DNA of 64,000 nt from an uncultured Blautia sp. (GCA_900549015.1 URMH01000008.1:1-64000); one strand, 5' to 3'. Positions 7,176-15,936 are shown, counted from the first letter of the stretch. Numbers and translations: made by a program. The notes: generated by a model not told the origin, from the letters alone.

Positions 7176-8047
7176 AAAAGAAAATGACAAATCGGGATAA
7201 GACATTTTGGGCAGTGATTATACCTGTATTGATTTTGTTCTTTACCTTTAATACGCTGCCTATGATAAAGGGAGCTATATACAGTTTCACAAATTACAGA
7301 GGATATGGTTCTTACGATTATGTTGGCTTTCGTAATTATATGGATCTTTTTACCGATACTAGAGTGTGGAAAAGTTATTTGTTTACCTTTAAATATGCTT
7401 TGGTTGGAACTGTATTGATTAATGTTCTCAGCCTGCTTATGGCGTTAGGGTTAAATAGCAAAATTCGTTTTAAAAGTGCGCTGAGAGGTATTTATTTTGT
7501 ACCCAATATTTTGGGTGGTCTGGTAATCGGTTATATTTTCAGTTTTATATTCACTTATATTCTTCCGGCAGTTGGAGATACATTAAACATTGGATTTTTA
7601 CAAAATAGTATTCTGGCCAGTGAAAAGTATGCGTGGATTGGTGTTTTGATCGTTGGCGTATGGCAGGCTGTGGCAATGAATACCATCATATATATATCCG
7701 GTCTTCAGACGGTTCCGCAAGATGTATATGAAGCAAGTATGCTAGATGGAGCAAGTAAGTGGAAAGAATTTTGGAAGGTAACGTTACCGCTTGTGATGCC
7801 TTTTGTGACAATTAATTTGGTACTTAGTACAAAAAATCTTCTGATGGTATTTGATCAGATTATGTCATTGACAAAAGGTGGTCCGGCACAAAGTACAGAA
7901 TCAATTTCTTATCTCATATATAAAAATGGAATGGATGGCGGACAGTTTGGCTTTCAGAGTGCAAACGCAGTGATTTTCTTCCTTGTAATTGTAGCGATTT
8001 CCATTTTTCAGATGACTGTTATGAATAAAAAGGAGGAGCAGTTATGA
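7172..8047 (+). CDS. ABC sugar transporter permease (MsmF/RafF type)
   Basis: This is a 291-residue integral membrane protein with about six hydrophobic segments, the first at residues 13-32 (VIIPVLILFFTFNTLPMI). The conserved cytoplasmic loop that docks with the ATPase is visible as YEASMLDGASKWKEFWKVTLPLV, the EAA motif of binding-protein-dependent permeases. It overlaps the binding-protein gene by ATGA and is itself overlapped by the next permease, so the three are translationally coupled. It forms the membrane channel together with the next gene. There is no ATPase gene in the operon. Confidence 0.88.
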   Translation: MKKKMTNRDKTFWAVIIPVLILFFTFNTLPMIKGAIYSFTNYRGYGSYDYVGFRNYMDLFTDTRVWKSYLFTFKYALVGTVLINVLSLLMALGLNSKIRFKSALRGIYFVPNILGGLVIGYIFSFIFTYILPAVGDTLNIGFLQNSILASEKYAWIGVLIVGVWQAVAMNTIIYISGLQTVPQDVYEASMLDGASKWKEFWKVTLPLVMPFVTINLVLSTKNLLMVFDQIMSLTKGGPAQSTESISYLIYKNGMDGGQFGFQSANAVIFFLVIVAISIFQMTVMNKKEEQL

Positions 8048-8886
8048 CAAAAGAAAAGAAAAAAACAAACTGGATATTGACGATCGTGCTTGTTTTAGGG
8101 ACGGTTACTGTGTTCTTTCCGTTATACATGGCGGTAATCATTGCGTTTAAACAGCCAAGTGAAATGACAAATGATGTGGCAGGCGCTTTATCCTTTCCGG
8201 TAAAATGGAGTTTTGACAATTTTAAACAGGCGATGGAGGTAACAGACTTTTGGCATTCGTTGGGAAATAGTCTTCTGATTACATTGACGACCATTGTGTT
8301 GGCTGTTTTGATTCATTCGATAGCGGGTTATGTTATAGGCAGAGGAATGGCAAGGAAAAAGAGTTTTCGCTTTATTTATCTGTATATTGTCAGTGGTATG
8401 TTTGTGCCATTTTCTATTCTGATGATGCCATTAGTAAAACAGACAGCGCAGATGGGATTGGGTAATCGAGCAGGTGTCATATTGTTGTATCTGGTATTCT
8501 ATATGCCGATGAATGTACTGCTTTATACAGGTTATTTAAAAAATATTCCAATGGCGTTGGAAGAAGCTGCTGATATTGACGGAGCAAGTACCTGGAAAAC
8601 TTTTTGGAAGATTGTCTTTCCAATGATGATGCCGATGCATGCGACTGTTGCGATTCTCACGGCGCTTGGTACATGGAATGACGTTATGACACCATTAGTC
8701 ATTATGTCTGGAACAGGACAGAATACATTGCCGTTAGCACAGTTAAACTTCCAGACACAGTTTGGTACAAATTATAATCTTGCATTTGCATCTTATATTT
8801 TGGCATTGATTCCGATTCTGATTTTCTACATTATTTGTCAGAAACAGATTTTGAATGGTGTTGCGAATGGAGCAGTTAAAGGATAG
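8044..8886 (+). CDS. ABC sugar transporter permease (MsmG/RafG type)
   Basis: A 280-residue partner permease, with an N-terminal segment (ILTIVLVLGTVTVFFPLYMA) and five further hydrophobic stretches. The EAA loop reads LEEAADIDGASTWKTFWKIVFPM, as in the carbohydrate-uptake CUT1 family. The start overlaps the previous gene's stop by four bases and the AgaSK gene follows after 12 bases with its own ribosome site. Together with the preceding permease it should import alpha-galactosides, energised by a shared MsmK-like ATPase encoded outside the window (family knowledge). Confidence 0.88.
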   Translation: MTKEKKKTNWILTIVLVLGTVTVFFPLYMAVIIAFKQPSEMTNDVAGALSFPVKWSFDNFKQAMEVTDFWHSLGNSLLITLTTIVLAVLIHSIAGYVIGRGMARKKSFRFIYLYIVSGMFVPFSILMMPLVKQTAQMGLGNRAGVILLYLVFYMPMNVLLYTGYLKNIPMALEEAADIDGASTWKTFWKIVFPMMMPMHATVAILTALGTWNDVMTPLVIMSGTGQNTLPLAQLNFQTQFGTNYNLAFASYILALIPILIFYIICQKQILNGVANGAVKG

Positions 8887-8898
8887 AGGAGATACAAT

Positions 8899-11703
8899 AT
8901 GTCGATTATTTATAATCCAAATAAAAAAATATTTACGTTGCACACGAAAAATACAACTTATCAGATGATGGTAGACCAGTATGGATATTTATTGCATCTG
9001 TATTATGGGGCAAAAAATGACGGTCTTATGGATTATCTGCTGACGTATGTTGACCGTGGCTTTTCAGGAAATCCTTATGTAGCGGGAAATGACAGAACCT
9101 ATTCGCTGGATACGCTTCCGCAGGAATATCCGGTGCTGGGAGTCGGCGATTACAGAAATTATGCCCTTAATATTGAAAATGATAATGAATCACAGTGCTG
9201 TAATTTGAGTTTTTCTCATTATGAGATTAGGAAAGGGAAGTACAGTCTGAAAGGGCTTCCGGCAGTTTGGGCAGGAGAAGATGAGGCAGAAACTTTGGAG
9301 ATTATCCTGAAAGATCAGGTCAGTAATATTGAAGTGAGTCTTTTATATGGTGTATTGGAAGCGGATGACATCATTACAAGAAGCGCAATTATCAGAAATA
9401 CTGGTTCGGAAAAAGTAACGATAAAAAAAGCGGCAGCAGCATGTCTGGATTTCGTTACAGGGGACTTTGATGTGGTTAAATTCTACGGAAAACATACCAT
9501 GGAACGAAATATGGAACGAATGCAGGTTGGACATGGGACGCTCTCTTTTGGAAGCAGGAGAGGAACTTCCAGCCACCAGTACAATCCGGGTGTTATTTTA
9601 GCAGATAGAAATGCAACAGAGGATTTTGGAAGCTGCTATGGAATGTTGTTTATATATAGTGGGAATTTTTTGTGTGAAGTGGAAAAAGATCAGGTGAATC
9701 AGACCAGATTATTGATGGGATTGAATGATGAGCTGTTTGCATACCCATTAGACGTAAACGAAGAGTTTATTGTACCGGAGGTCGTTATGACATACTCCTG
9801 TGAGGGATTTTCAGAGCTGTCCCACAGATACCATTCCTGTATCCGCAATCATGTGTGCAGAGGTAAATATGTGAATGCAGAAAGACCAGTACTGATTAAT
9901 AGCTGGGAAGCAGCTTACTTTGATTTTACTGGTGACACGATTGTCAATCTCGCAAAAGAAGCAGCAGAGCTCGGAATTGACATGGTTGTCATGGATGATG
10001 GGTGGTTTGGAAAGCGCAATGATGATAATTCGTCTTTGGGTGACTGGTATGTGAATGAAGAGAAGCTTGGGTGTACATTGTCAGAGCTGGTTGATAAAAT
10101 CAATCGTCTGGGAGTAAAGTTTGGAATCTGGATTGAGCCGGAGATGGTTAATGAGAACAGTGATTTGTATAGAAATCATCCGGATTGGGCGATTAAGATA
10201 GAAAAGAGAAATCCCATCAGATCCCGAAACCAGCTACTTCTTGACTTTTCACGAAAAGAAGTAAGAGATTATATTTTTGAACAGATCTGCGAGATACTTG
10301 ACCAGGGAAATATTGAATATATTAAGTGGGATATGAACAGAAGCATGGCAGATGTCTATGCAGGAAATGTTACCTATGATTATGTACTTGGTGTATATGA
10401 CTTCCTGGAAAGACTGACAACAAAATATCCGAATATTCTGATAGAAGGCTGTAGTGGTGGTGGCGGAAGATTCGATGCCGGAATGATGTATTACACACCA
10501 CAGATCTGGTGCAGTGATAACACGGATGCAATCAACAGAACCAAAATCCAGTACGGTTCCTCATTCTTCTATCCGGTTTCTGTAGTTGGTTCTCATGTGT
10601 CGGCTGTTCCTAACCATCAGACGGGAAGGATTACAAGTTTGAATACTAGAGGAATTACAGCGATGGCAGGTACTTTCGGATATGAGATGAATCCGGCACT
10701 GTTAAGCGAAGAGGACAAAGCGGTTATCAAAGAGCAGATCAAAACCTATAAGAAGCATGAAATGTTAATCTGTCAGGGCGATTATTATCGACTGTCAAAC
10801 CCGTTTGATGAAGAATATTCTGCCTGGATGTTTGTATCAAAGGACAAAAAGCAGGCCCTTATAAATGCAGTCAGACTTGAGGTAGAGGGAAATATGGCGG
10901 CAACTTATGTGAAGCTCAAAGGTCTTAATAAAGAAGCTATGTATATTGATGATGCGACAGAAAATGTATATACAGGTGCCGCTCTGATGGAAGCTGGGCT
11001 TCCGCTTCCTTTTGCAAAGACAGAATACGAAGCATATCAGATTGTACTGACTGAAATCGATTTGGCAAAGAAACTGTATGAAGTCATAAAAAAGCATATC
11101 AATACACAGAATCATAGAGTTGTTATTAGTGTTTTTGGTTGTTCAGGGTGTGGAAAAACAACACTATCTGCTATGATAAGCCAGTATTTCCTGAATGATG
11201 GAGTAGGTTGTTATGTGCTTTCCGGGGATCATTATCCAAGAAGGATTCCTGTGCATAACGATGAAGAAAGACAGAGAATTTTCGATGAAAAAGGTACGGA
11301 AGGCCTTGAGGAATACCTGGGAACGCCCAATGAGATAGAATTTGACGCAGTGAATCAAGTGATTGAAGAATTCAAGTCAGGTGCGACTTCTATTTCGTTA
11401 AAAAAGATGGGACGGGCAGAAGGTGAAATCAGTTATGAAGATGCAGATTTCCGTGATATACAGGTGTTGCTGATTGAGTGGACACATGGTGGAAGTGAGT
11501 TTCTGTCAGGAGTGGGTCTGCCAGTTTATATTGATAGTACTCCGGAAGATACGCTTCATAGAAGAGTGAAGAGGAACAGAGACGAAAATACAGCCAGTGA
11601 ATTGATTAAGACAGTTCTTGACATCGAGCAGAAAAAGCTACAAAATCAGTCACGAAATGCAAAAATTGTAATAGGCAGAGATGGTGATATTTATGAACAG
11701 TAG
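8899..11703 (+). CDS. agaSK: Bifunctional alpha-galactosidase / sucrose kinase AgaSK
   Basis: This 934-residue fusion has a GH36 alpha-galactosidase over residues 1 to about 720 and a P-loop kinase domain after about residue 740. The galactosidase nucleophile is Asp478 in IKWDMNRS and the acid/base is in CSDNTDAINR near 540-543; VVMDDGWFG and EGCSGGGGRFD are also family signatures. The kinase part has Walker A GCSGCGKTT at about 747-755 and then VLSGDHYPRR. AgaSK of Ruminococcus gnavus E1 has this architecture and almost this length; it removes galactose from raffinose or melibiose and phosphorylates the released sucrose at the fructose... or glucose unit to a sucrose phosphate in the cytoplasm. 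I recognise it from memory of that enzyme. No signal peptide, so it acts on imported sugar. The next gene starts inside its last codons. Confidence 0.93.
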   Translation: MSIIYNPNKKIFTLHTKNTTYQMMVDQYGYLLHLYYGAKNDGLMDYLLTYVDRGFSGNPYVAGNDRTYSLDTLPQEYPVLGVGDYRNYALNIENDNESQCCNLSFSHYEIRKGKYSLKGLPAVWAGEDEAETLEIILKDQVSNIEVSLLYGVLEADDIITRSAIIRNTGSEKVTIKKAAAACLDFVTGDFDVVKFYGKHTMERNMERMQVGHGTLSFGSRRGTSSHQYNPGVILADRNATEDFGSCYGMLFIYSGNFLCEVEKDQVNQTRLLMGLNDELFAYPLDVNEEFIVPEVVMTYSCEGFSELSHRYHSCIRNHVCRGKYVNAERPVLINSWEAAYFDFTGDTIVNLAKEAAELGIDMVVMDDGWFGKRNDDNSSLGDWYVNEEKLGCTLSELVDKINRLGVKFGIWIEPEMVNENSDLYRNHPDWAIKIEKRNPIRSRNQLLLDFSRKEVRDYIFEQICEILDQGNIEYIKWDMNRSMADVYAGNVTYDYVLGVYDFLERLTTKYPNILIEGCSGGGGRFDAGMMYYTPQIWCSDNTDAINRTKIQYGSSFFYPVSVVGSHVSAVPNHQTGRITSLNTRGITAMAGTFGYEMNPALLSEEDKAVIKEQIKTYKKHEMLICQGDYYRLSNPFDEEYSAWMFVSKDKKQALINAVRLEVEGNMAATYVKLKGLNKEAMYIDDATENVYTGAALMEAGLPLPFAKTEYEAYQIVLTEIDLAKKLYEVIKKHINTQNHRVVISVFGCSGCGKTTLSAMISQYFLNDGVGCYVLSGDHYPRRIPVHNDEERQRIFDEKGTEGLEEYLGTPNEIEFDAVNQVIEEFKSGATSISLKKMGRAEGEISYEDADFRDIQVLLIEWTHGGSEFLSGVGLPVYIDSTPEDTLHRRVKRNRDENTASELIKTVLDIEQKKLQNQSRNAKIVIGRDGDIYEQ

Positions 11704-13168
11704 ACCTATGTTAAATGCGTATCCGGACAGTATGGGCGGAAAATTATCAGATATTGTTGAAGTTCTAAGTCAGAACAATATGAAGGATGTGTTTGGCTCT
11801 TTCTACATTTTGCCGAGCATTTATCATTCGGATCTGGATAGGGGTTTTTCTGTCATTGATTATAATCTGAATGAGGAACTGGCAGAGTGGAAGGATTTGG
11901 AAGAACTGAAGAAACTGGGGATTGCTCTAAAACTTGATTTTATACTAAATCATGCCTCTGCCCAGTCACAGCAGTTTACAGACCTCGTTCAACATGGAGA
12001 CCAGTCAGAATACAAAGACTTCTTTATTAATTGGAATGAATTTTGGCAGGGGTACGGCTCAATGACGGAAGATGGATATGTCCAGCCGGAATCGGAGTAT
12101 CTTGAGAAGATGTTCTTTCGAAAACCGGGACTTCCAATACTTATGGTAAAATTTCCTGATGGGAAAAAGGTTCCCTACTGGAATACATTCTATCAGGAAG
12201 AACATTATCCTCTGTATCTTGGCCAGATGGACTTAAATATCAAATCGCAAAAGGTATGGGATTTTTATAAAGATACCTTGAAAAAAATAGCGTCCTACGG
12301 AGCAGAAATTGTAAGATTAGATGCTTTTGCATATGCGCCCAAAGAGCCGGGAGAAAAAAATTTTCTGAATGAGCCGGGAACATGGGAACTGCTAAGTCGT
12401 ATTCAGGAGATTGCAAGTCCTTATAATCTTACCCTTCTGCCAGAGATTCACGCAACCTATAAGGAGAAGATATATAAAAAGGTGTCAGATAAAGGATATA
12501 TGACTTATGATTTCTTCCTCCCGGGACTTGTGATAGATGCAATTGAGAATAAGAGAAGCAATTATCTTGCCGCATGGGCAAAGGAACTTGTCGAGCACGA
12601 CATCAAAGTTGTCAACATGCTTGGCTGCCACGATGGAATACCACTACTTGATTTGAAAGGAATTTTGCCAGAAGCGGATATTCAGAATCTAATAGATTTA
12701 ATTGTTGCACGTGGTGGTCTTGTAAAAAATCTACATGGACAAAGGAATATGTATTATCAGGTAAATGCAACGTATTTTAGCGCACTTGGAGAGTCTGAAC
12801 AGAAACTCCTGATGGCGAGAGCGATTCAGCTCTTTATGCCAGGAAAACCGCAGATATGGTATTTGGATCTTTTTGCAGGAAAAAATAATTATGAAGCGGT
12901 AAAAAGAGCAGGAGCTTCCGGACACAAAGAAATCAACAGAACCAATCTTACTTCAGATGAAATTGCAGAGGCTCTGAAAAATGAAGTTGTCCAAAAACAG
13001 ATTGAAATGATTCGATTCCGAAATACGTGTAAAGCATTTGAAGAAGGGGCAAAAATCAGTATAGAGGAGGAAGATGGCGTTCTTCGAATTATTTGGAGCA
13101 AAGGTATTTTTAGTGCAGAATTAGCGGTAGATTTCATTAATGGAGAATATGCGATAAAGGAAAAATAA
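11693..13168 (+). CDS. gtfA: Sucrose phosphorylase (GH13_18)
   Basis: It splits sucrose with phosphate into glucose-1-phosphate and fructose in the cytoplasm. The family start MLNAYPDSMGGKLSD is followed by the nucleophile region EIVRLDAFAYAPKEPG, the acid/base glutamate in LLPEIHATY, and the third carboxylate in LGCHDGIPLLDLKG. Length, about 491 residues, is normal. The start is uncertain: ATGs at 11681, 11693 and 11708 are in frame, all at or inside the AgaSK 3' end with no clear AGGAGG, so translation is probably coupled to AgaSK. I prefer 11693. With AgaSK this gives the cell two routes for sucrose freed from raffinose: ATP-dependent phosphorylation or energy-saving phosphorolysis. Confidence 0.92.
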   Translation: MNSRPMLNAYPDSMGGKLSDIVEVLSQNNMKDVFGSFYILPSIYHSDLDRGFSVIDYNLNEELAEWKDLEELKKLGIALKLDFILNHASAQSQQFTDLVQHGDQSEYKDFFINWNEFWQGYGSMTEDGYVQPESEYLEKMFFRKPGLPILMVKFPDGKKVPYWNTFYQEEHYPLYLGQMDLNIKSQKVWDFYKDTLKKIASYGAEIVRLDAFAYAPKEPGEKNFLNEPGTWELLSRIQEIASPYNLTLLPEIHATYKEKIYKKVSDKGYMTYDFFLPGLVIDAIENKRSNYLAAWAKELVEHDIKVVNMLGCHDGIPLLDLKGILPEADIQNLIDLIVARGGLVKNLHGQRNMYYQVNATYFSALGESEQKLLMARAIQLFMPGKPQIWYLDLFAGKNNYEAVKRAGASGHKEINRTNLTSDEIAEALKNEVVQKQIEMIRFRNTCKAFEEGAKISIEEEDGVLRIIWSKGIFSAELAVDFINGEYAIKEK

Positions 13169-13491
13169 AATTAAATACAGATATAGTTCTGTGGCAAGTT
13201 CAGCCACCTAAAAGAAAATAGTGATATATTTTGCTTTGATTAAGAGGGTGATTTGAATTTAGTAGTTAAAAGACTGTAGACAATCAGCCTAAAGTACGCT
13301 ATTATATAGTTAAAATGTAATATAATTTCATGTTGTTTATCATTCTTGAAATCTGAGAGCATAAAAAGAGTTTGGTTTAAAAGGGGAATAATGACAAGTT
13401 CGGACATAAATTAATTTTGTTTACTTGTCTGTTTGAACATTGGTCGTGGACCTGGTTCCTGCAAGGGACGCTGAATGAAAACGGGATGAAA
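13169..13491. other. Intergenic region with weak features
   Basis: A GTGGC/GCCAC hairpin without a T-run (13191-13207) follows the sucrose phosphorylase gene and may help end the operon. Farther on, AAGGGG precedes ATG 13391, which opens only seven codons (13391-13414, MTSSDIN). The rest up to the terminator at 13492 has no supported gene. It may be an untranslated leader of the acetyltransferase operon or the wreck of a small gene. Confidence 0.35.
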
Positions 13492-13523
13492 AAGCTTGAG
13501 ACAATTTGTCTTGGGCTTTTTTT
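13492..13523 (+). terminator. Rho-independent terminator
   Basis: AAGCTTGAGACA and TGTCTTGGGCTT form a 12-bp stem with three G-T pairs around loop ATT, followed by TTTTTTT. It lies upstream of the acetyltransferase operon, so it either ends the sucrose operon or attenuates a leader transcript. Confidence 0.7.
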
Positions 13524-13528
13524 CTGCA

Positions 13529-13544
13529 TGTTTCACGTGAAACA
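13529..13544 (+). promoter_or_regulatory. parS: parS site for the chromosomal ParB/Spo0J protein
   Basis: The 16 bases TGTTTCACGTGAAACA are the perfectly palindromic parS consensus. It lies between a terminator and the ribosome site of the GNAT gene, outside any coding frame. Chromosomal ParB (Spo0J) loads on such sites and spreads, helping segregation of the origin region. In most bacteria parS sites cluster on the origin side of the chromosome. Confidence 0.88.
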
Positions 13545-13572
13545 TACAACAAAAAAGGAGGAATGAGAGAAA

Positions 13573-14091
13573 ATGGATATGAAGAATTTGTATGAACAAT
13601 ATGAGTTCAGAAATATAAAGATAGAAGAAATTTCACAGGCGGCAGAGATAGAGAAACGGTGTTTTCCGCCAAATGAGGCGTGTTCTTATGAACATATGGA
13701 GCAGCGCGTCAAGAAAGCGCCGGAGTTGTTTCTTGTTGCGGTGGATAAAAAAACAGGCCTTTTAGCAGGATTTTTAAATGGGCTTGCAACAGAGAAGATG
13801 CATTTGACAGATGATTTTTTTACAGATGCAGAGGTTCATAATCCGTCAGGAGAAAATATTATGCTTCTTGGCCTTGATGTCCTTCCGGAACATAGAGGAA
13901 GAGGGCTTGCAAGAACACTGGTGGAAGAATATATCCGAAGAGAAAAAGAAAAAGACAGGAAAAAACTGATATTGACCTGCGTAGAAGAAAAAGTAGAGAT
14001 GTATAAGAAGTTTGGATTTATGGATCATGGTATTGGCATATCTCAGTGGGGTGGAGAAGCCTGGCATGAAATGAGTATAGTGATAAAGTGA
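13573..14091 (+). CDS. GNAT family N-acetyltransferase
   Basis: This 172-residue enzyme has the GNAT fold signatures: FRNIKIEEISQAAEIEKRCFPP at the start and the acetyl-CoA-binding motif A MLLGLDVLPEHRGRGLARTLV near residues 95-115. It most resembles the arylalkylamine-like group of small GNATs (PPNEA near residue 35). It would transfer an acetyl group from acetyl-CoA to an amine; the substrate is unknown. A good GGAGG precedes the ATG, though an in-frame MKN start two codons later is possible. It heads a three-gene unit with the DUF1653 gene and a small gene. Confidence 0.85.
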   Translation: MDMKNLYEQYEFRNIKIEEISQAAEIEKRCFPPNEACSYEHMEQRVKKAPELFLVAVDKKTGLLAGFLNGLATEKMHLTDDFFTDAEVHNPSGENIMLLGLDVLPEHRGRGLARTLVEEYIRREKEKDRKKLILTCVEEKVEMYKKFGFMDHGIGISQWGGEAWHEMSIVIK

Positions 14092-14101
14092 AAGGTGAAA
14101 T

Positions 14102-14557
14102 ATGAGTAAAGTAAGAATAATAAAGAAAAATGATGAATATACCTTAGAATATCAAGTAGGAGATATTTGTGAGGTTACAGGAACCTGGTATGGAGGAGTA
14201 CATATTATAGGAAAATCCGGTGTTCCGGTGTCTTTGGATAAAGAAGAATATGTGGAATTAGATACAGAACCGGAAATAAAGGAAGAGATAGTAGAAAAAA
14301 GAGATATTTGTGTGGGAGATATTGTGCAGCACTTTAAAAGAGAGTGGGTGTCACGGGAGACTTCGGAATATTTATATAAAGTGCTTGCGGTTGCACACCA
14401 TACGGAGACAGGAGAAAAGCTTGTGATTTACCAGGGGTTATATGCGCCTTTTAAAATATGCGCAAGACCGTACGCGATGTTTATGAGCGAGGTAGACAGG
14501 GAAAAATACCCGGATATTAGGCAGAAATACAGATTTGAGAAAGTGAAAGACATTTAA
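14102..14557 (+). CDS. DUF1653 domain protein with an extra N-terminal domain
   Basis: A 151-residue protein. The C-terminal 80 residues (VGDIVQHFKREWVS; YKVLAVAHHTETGEKLVIYQ; ICARPYAMFMSEVD; YPDIRQKYRFEK) match DUF1653, a small beta-rich domain of unknown function that often occurs alone. Residues 15-50 (YQVGDICEVTGTWYGGVHII) look like an added small beta barrel, possibly SH3-like. It starts ten bases after the GNAT gene, so it is co-transcribed. I cannot assign a reaction. Confidence 0.75.
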   Translation: MSKVRIIKKNDEYTLEYQVGDICEVTGTWYGGVHIIGKSGVPVSLDKEEYVELDTEPEIKEEIVEKRDICVGDIVQHFKREWVSRETSEYLYKVLAVAHHTETGEKLVIYQGLYAPFKICARPYAMFMSEVDREKYPDIRQKYRFEKVKDI

Positions 14558-14571
14558 GGAGGCTTGATTAC

Positions 14572-14787
14572 ATGGGAAAAGTGATAAAAATTTCTTCTGA
14601 AAAAGGGAGAGAAGAAAAGTTAAAAAAAATTTTGGAACATCTGGAAGCGGTAAAAAATGATCTGGCAGAGCTTTTGGAGGAGTATGATCGGGAAGAAGAT
14701 GAAAAAACAGACATTCTGACAGAGGCTCTGGACGCCCTGGAAGATGCACATGATATTGTGAATGAAGCGGTGTCGGAGGATATGTGA
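14572..14787 (+). CDS. Small helical protein of unknown function
   Basis: A 71-residue acidic and lysine-rich protein, predicted almost wholly helical (EEKLKKILEHLEAVKNDLAE; AELLEEYDREED). It has a good AAGGAGG site seven bases before its ATG and follows the DUF1653 gene by 14 bases. The unit ends at a terminator just after its stop. I do not recognise a family. Confidence 0.7.
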   Translation: MGKVIKISSEKGREEKLKKILEHLEAVKNDLAELLEEYDREEDEKTDILTEALDALEDAHDIVNEAVSEDM

Positions 14788-14800
14788 CAAGAGGAAAAAC

Positions 14801-14842
14801 AGCGAAAATCTCCGTCAGGAAAGGAGATTTTCCGCTGCTTTT
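14801..14842. terminator. Bidirectional terminator
   Basis: AGCGAAAATCTCC pairs with GGAGATTTTCCGCT with one bulged base; a T-run follows at the right and A residues precede at the left. It serves both the rightward GNAT operon and the leftward LysR gene, whose last codons lie inside it. Confidence 0.75.
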
Positions 14843-15705
14843 ATAAAGCTTAAGACACTTTCGGAAGGGTTTGAGCTATAAAGAATACCGTATGGAACAG
14901 TATAATCCCAGTAAACAGGGAGAGAGATTATGTCCGGATGGATATTTTTCCAGCACTCCGGGATAAGAAGGGCGCTTTTTGTATTGATACAGCGCTGAAA
15001 CACAGATAAATTATAGTTGTGAGGAATATCGTTGAGGAAAATCTGCGGATGATTTTTTTGGAAATCTTCGCGGATTTTATCATGTACAGAGGAAATGCCC
15101 TGAGACATTATCATGAGGGTTTTTCCATATAAATCTTCTATATGAAGCATTTCTTTTGCCGCCAGAGGGTGATTCTTTGGCACGGCAATCATTTCTTTGT
15201 AATTTCCGATGGGAAGACAGCGGCAGTCGGAAGGCTGTCCTTCTGAATCGCAAATACGGATCAGAAAATCGAATTTTTCTCCAGTTTTTATTGCTTCTGG
15301 CAGAAGACGCTGCGGATCGTCTTCGAAAGATACCAGTTGAAGCTTGCTTCCCGGAAAATGGGGGTTTATTTCGTACCACAAATCCATAAATGCTCTGGCG
15401 GGCGAGAATCTGGAATCTCCCACCCGGAAAATCACTCCATCATCGGAGGCTGCTGTTGTGGCTTCGGTGATGGATTTTTTTGAGTAATCTATGATGAATT
15501 TTGCATCTCTGTATATGATTTTTCCTGCCTGTGTATATCTTACGCCTGTTGGCGTTCTATCTATCAATTTCAAATTCAGATGCTTTTCCAGTGTATTCAT
15601 CTGCTTCATAATGGCTGTTGTAGATATATTTAGCTGTTCGGCTGCTTTCGTAAAACTGCCGCAATCTATGACGCTTATGAATGTGTTCAGTGCCGGATTG
15701 TACAT
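14815..15705 (-). CDS. LysR family transcriptional regulator
   Basis: This 296-residue regulator starts with a winged helix-turn-helix (LNTFISVIDCGSFTKAAEQLNISTTAIMKQMNTLEKHLNLKLIDR in pieces at residues 5-50). It then has the substrate-binding-like effector domain (RVGDSRFSPARAFMDLW onward, DFLIRI, NHPLAAKEML). An AGGGAGGG site stands just before the ATG. The gene is alone on its strand between the GNAT unit and the thiol redox pair, so its target is not obvious. A near-perfect palindrome just after its own -10 suggests it represses itself. The effector is unknown. Confidence 0.88.
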   Translation of the reverse strand: MYNPALNTFISVIDCGSFTKAAEQLNISTTAIMKQMNTLEKHLNLKLIDRTPTGVRYTQAGKIIYRDAKFIIDYSKKSITEATTAASDDGVIFRVGDSRFSPARAFMDLWYEINPHFPGSKLQLVSFEDDPQRLLPEAIKTGEKFDFLIRICDSEGQPSDCRCLPIGNYKEMIAVPKNHPLAAKEMLHIEDLYGKTLMIMSQGISSVHDKIREDFQKNHPQIFLNDIPHNYNLSVFQRCINTKSALLIPECWKNIHPDIISLPVYWDYTVPYGILYSSNPSESVLSFIKAAENLLS

Positions 15706-15720
15706 AAGACCCTCCCTAAA

Positions 15721-15745
15721 TAGTATAAACTAAAAGTTTACACTA
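15721..15745. promoter_or_regulatory. Palindromic operator-like site upstream of the LysR gene
   Basis: TAGTATAAACT-AAA-AGTTTACACTA is an 11-bp inverted repeat with a single mismatch pair. It lies directly downstream of the -10 of the LysR promoter, where a bound protein would block transcription. LysR sites are commonly imperfect palindromes with T-N11-A. Confidence 0.6.
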
Positions 15746-15773
15746 TGGTAACATGGGGAATATACATAGTCAA
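15745..15773 (-). promoter_or_regulatory. Promoter of the LysR gene
   Basis: On the minus strand, TTGACT (15773-15768) and TACCAT (15750-15745) are separated by 17 bp. Confidence 0.55.
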
Positions 15774-15936
15774 TGAAAAAGATGAATAATATTATAAAAG
15801 TGAAAAGAGAGCGAAAAAGAAGGGGAAAGAGAATGAATTATTATGCAAAAATAAAAACGAAATATACAATACAGTGAAAGAGGGCGGGATTAAGAAAAGG
15901 AAAAATGAAAGTACAGAGATAATTTTAGATAAAAAG

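Noticed and set aside
13411..13599. 62-codon minus-strand frame across the parS site
   Set aside because: It reads through a terminator and the parS palindrome; no ribosome site or family.
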